Assembly (NCBI GenBank): GCA_016793885.1
Contig: JAEUHE010000076.1
Coordinates: 1 to 35,088 of the forward strand
Direction: 5' to 3'
Length of the DNA: 35,088 nt
Source of the DNA: Verrucomicrobiales bacterium
Lineage (GTDB): Bacteria; Verrucomicrobiota; Verrucomicrobiia; Limisphaerales; UBA11320
Positions 34,061 to 35,088 of this stretch are shown here, piece after piece. The translations under genes and the position numbers were made by a program. The notes beneath the pieces were generated by a model that searched no databases, was not told the DNA's origin, and saw only the letters and a list, made by a program, of their open reading frames with translations. How positions within the stretch are numbered: the stretch's first letter is position 1; every line of letters begins with the position of its first letter.

Positions 34061-34095
34061 GAGGGGAGCGGGGTAACCCCCCGCTCCTACTCTAC
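34061..34095 (+). ncRNA. Group II intron domain VI with bulged branch-point adenosine and 3' splice site
   Basis: GGAGCGGGG (34065-34073) pairs with the CCC...GCTCC strand (34079-34087), and GAG (34061-34063) pairs with CTC (34090-34092). This leaves A34089 bulged, seven nucleotides from the proposed 3' end at C34095 (TAC, matching the AY end rule). Confidence 0.75.
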
Positions 34096-34734
34096 TGGGC
34101 AATACATTCCCCCTCGGCTTGTCCCCGCACATCGAGCGGAGTTCCCTTCATTTTCAACGACTTCCGTCTCGACATTCCGTCCGTCGCGGCGTAGTGTGAT
34201 CTTAAGAGAAGAGCGACCGAGGAAATCGTTATCCCCACAGCAGGAGTCTTAGTGACGAGGTAGTGTCTCGGGGTGCGGTTCGGAGCGGCGGGTGAGGAGT
34301 CAATCACGGTGCAAGCGGCATCGGAGAGTGCCAATCAAGAAATGGGGTCAGTATTGATCTGAACCCCAAGGGCGGCAGCCTTTCCCGGTTTTTCCTCCTC
34401 TCTTCTCCTCGTAATCGTAATCGCTTCCGTTGCAGGAGTGACGAGTGACGAGTGACGAGTGATTTGACCGGCTACGCAGGACAGGTGTTCGATTCGGTAT
34501 TACTTCGTAATCGTAATCGTCATCAAAGCCACAGTCCCTGTCGCGATGACACCTGCACTCGAGCCTCACGGCAAGTTGTGCCCCCATTCTGCCAATAATA
34601 GATAAATCGGCGGTCCTGTGGCCACTAACCAGCAATGGGCATCACGACGCAATGTACCTTCCAATAAATAATAACGACGCAATACTCCGGCCGTTAATGG
34701 ATAAACTGGCACGGGGAGTTGCCATTCAAGAACA
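34096..34734. other. Intergenic region with repeats and no supported gene
   Basis: About 640 bases. Short frames occur on the minus strand (34092-34334, 34348-34635), but the first begins inside the intron's domain VI and the second translates the direct repeat and CGTAAT tracts, so I do not call them. A pair of CGTAAT units at 34410-34422 precedes repeat copy B. A sequence resembling a sigma-54 promoter lies near 34707, but its spacing is one base too long. Confidence 0.5.
34435..34520. repeat. Direct repeat, copy B
   Basis: Second copy of the unit at 31756-31845, in the same orientation. It has one more GTGACGA unit and only two CGTAAT units. The two copies lie on either side of the group II intron, about 2.6 kb apart. 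Confidence 0.85.
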
Positions 34735-35085
34735 ATGTTGGGCTATATGAGTGCACGTCGATCCGTTCTTGAGGGAGGGGCATGGCTTGTTGGGATCTGT
34801 GCGACCATCCTTGCACTGTATCTGATAGCATATTTCCTGAGCGCACAGCGCAAGGTAGCTCGCGGCGGTGCCCAGCCAAGTAATGACGGAGGTACGAGTG
34901 AGTATTTTTCCGTCTCCTGTTCCTACCGACCTCGTTTTATGAGGAGTGATTTGGGGTTGATGTTCTTCGCGCCCGCCAGATACCTGGATTCGCGTGTAGT
35001 ACGTCCGCGTTATTGGTCGGGCTGGTATGAGGTTACAGACCCCGCTGGCACAAATCATGTATTCGACTTCGACAGACAGCACTGA
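34735..35085 (+). CDS. Small membrane-anchored hypothetical protein
   Basis: 116 residues from the ATG at 34735; an ATG at 34747 is also in frame, and neither has a Shine-Dalgarno sequence. One transmembrane helix spans about 17-36 (AWLVGICATILALYLIAYFL), followed by a ~75-residue soluble part rich in aromatic and Arg residues that ends WYEVTDPAGTNHVFDFDRQH. I do not recognise the family. The complete frame, the helix and a normal composition favour a real gene over the antisense frame in the same place. Confidence 0.55.
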   Translation: MLGYMSARRSVLEGGAWLVGICATILALYLIAYFLSAQRKVARGGAQPSNDGGTSEYFSVSCSYRPRFMRSDLGLMFFAPARYLDSRVVRPRYWSGWYEVTDPAGTNHVFDFDRQH

Positions 35086-35088
35086 AGG

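Larger units (their letters stand above)
32160..34095 (+). mobile_element. Group II intron with intron-encoded reverse transcriptase
   Basis: The 3' end is well defined by domains V and VI, which place the 3' splice site after TAC at 34093-34095. The 5' end is less sure. GTGAAATGTCC at 32160 is the best start, although it differs from the GTGYG consensus at its fourth and fifth bases. Bases 32160-32614 contain no gene and many GAAA/GCGAA-type loops and pairable blocks, as expected for domain I. The ORF sits in the domain IV position. The total would be about 1.94 kb, normal for an ORF-bearing bacterial intron. It is inserted in an intergenic region and interrupts no recognisable gene. Confidence 0.78.

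Noticed and set aside
34700..34730. Sigma-54-like promoter (TGGCACG...TTGC) before the small membrane protein gene
   Set aside because: The spacing between GG and GC is 11 bases instead of 10, which normally abolishes sigma-54 recognition.

Overview
This window looks like a chromosomal segment of a GC-rich Gram-negative bacterium, most likely from the Verrucomicrobiota (Pedosphaera/Limisphaerales-like). That placement is inference. It rests on the gene set (a DUF164-type coiled-coil zinc-ribbon protein, a T2SS with a PilM/PilN-type GspL, a secretin followed by a small secreted protein) and on the intergenic regions, which are full of palindromic dispersed repeats. There is no rRNA, tRNA or CRISPR array that I can support.

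Layout. Bases 1-494 hold a large (~290 bp) imperfect palindrome and the leader of leuS. Then come leuS (495-3278, a LeuRS with an altered editing-site peptide) and a NifS/IscS-type cysteine desulfurase (3358-4503), both on the + strand. A ~100 bp inverted-repeat element separates them from two minus-strand genes: a coiled-coil zinc-ribbon protein (4659-5387) and a small protein resembling the N-terminal DUF772 domain of IS1182/IS5-type transposases (5555-6103).

Bases 6449-29123 are one tightly packed type II secretion operon in the order gspE-F-G-H-I-J-K-L-M-D. Most junctions from H onward overlap by 4 bp (ATGA or GTGA). No separate gspC exists, but the GspM-like protein carries an extra C-terminal domain that resembles the GspC/PilP HR domain. 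The last gene is the exceptional feature. The secretin GspD is a single uninterrupted 4300-residue frame. Between an ordinary N0 domain and an ordinary C-terminal secretin barrel I count 47 tandem secretin-N (N1-type) modules, where a classical GspD has three (N1-N3). Twelve of these modules (15-26) form three copies of a four-module super-repeat with a period of 927 bp (309 codons). A small secreted protein overlaps the 3' end of gspD, and a DnaK-family chaperone (29755-31677) follows it.

The last part is accessory. Tandem hairpins follow dnaK. A ~90 bp direct repeat ending in a (CGTAAT)n microsatellite occurs on both sides of a ~1.9 kb group II intron (about 32160-34095), which has a reverse transcriptase/maturase ORF and recognisable domains V and VI. 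A ~640 bp repeat-rich stretch without a convincing gene comes next, and then a small membrane protein (34735-35085).

How it works together: GspE powers GspF/L/M to build a pseudopilus of GspG with the GspH/I/J/K tip, which pushes substrates through the GspD channel. If the 47 extra modules stack as rings, as N1-N3 do, the channel would be far taller than a normal periplasm. If they do not stack, the protein would carry a very large periplasmic skirt. Either architecture is unusual and is the main reason to look at this window again.
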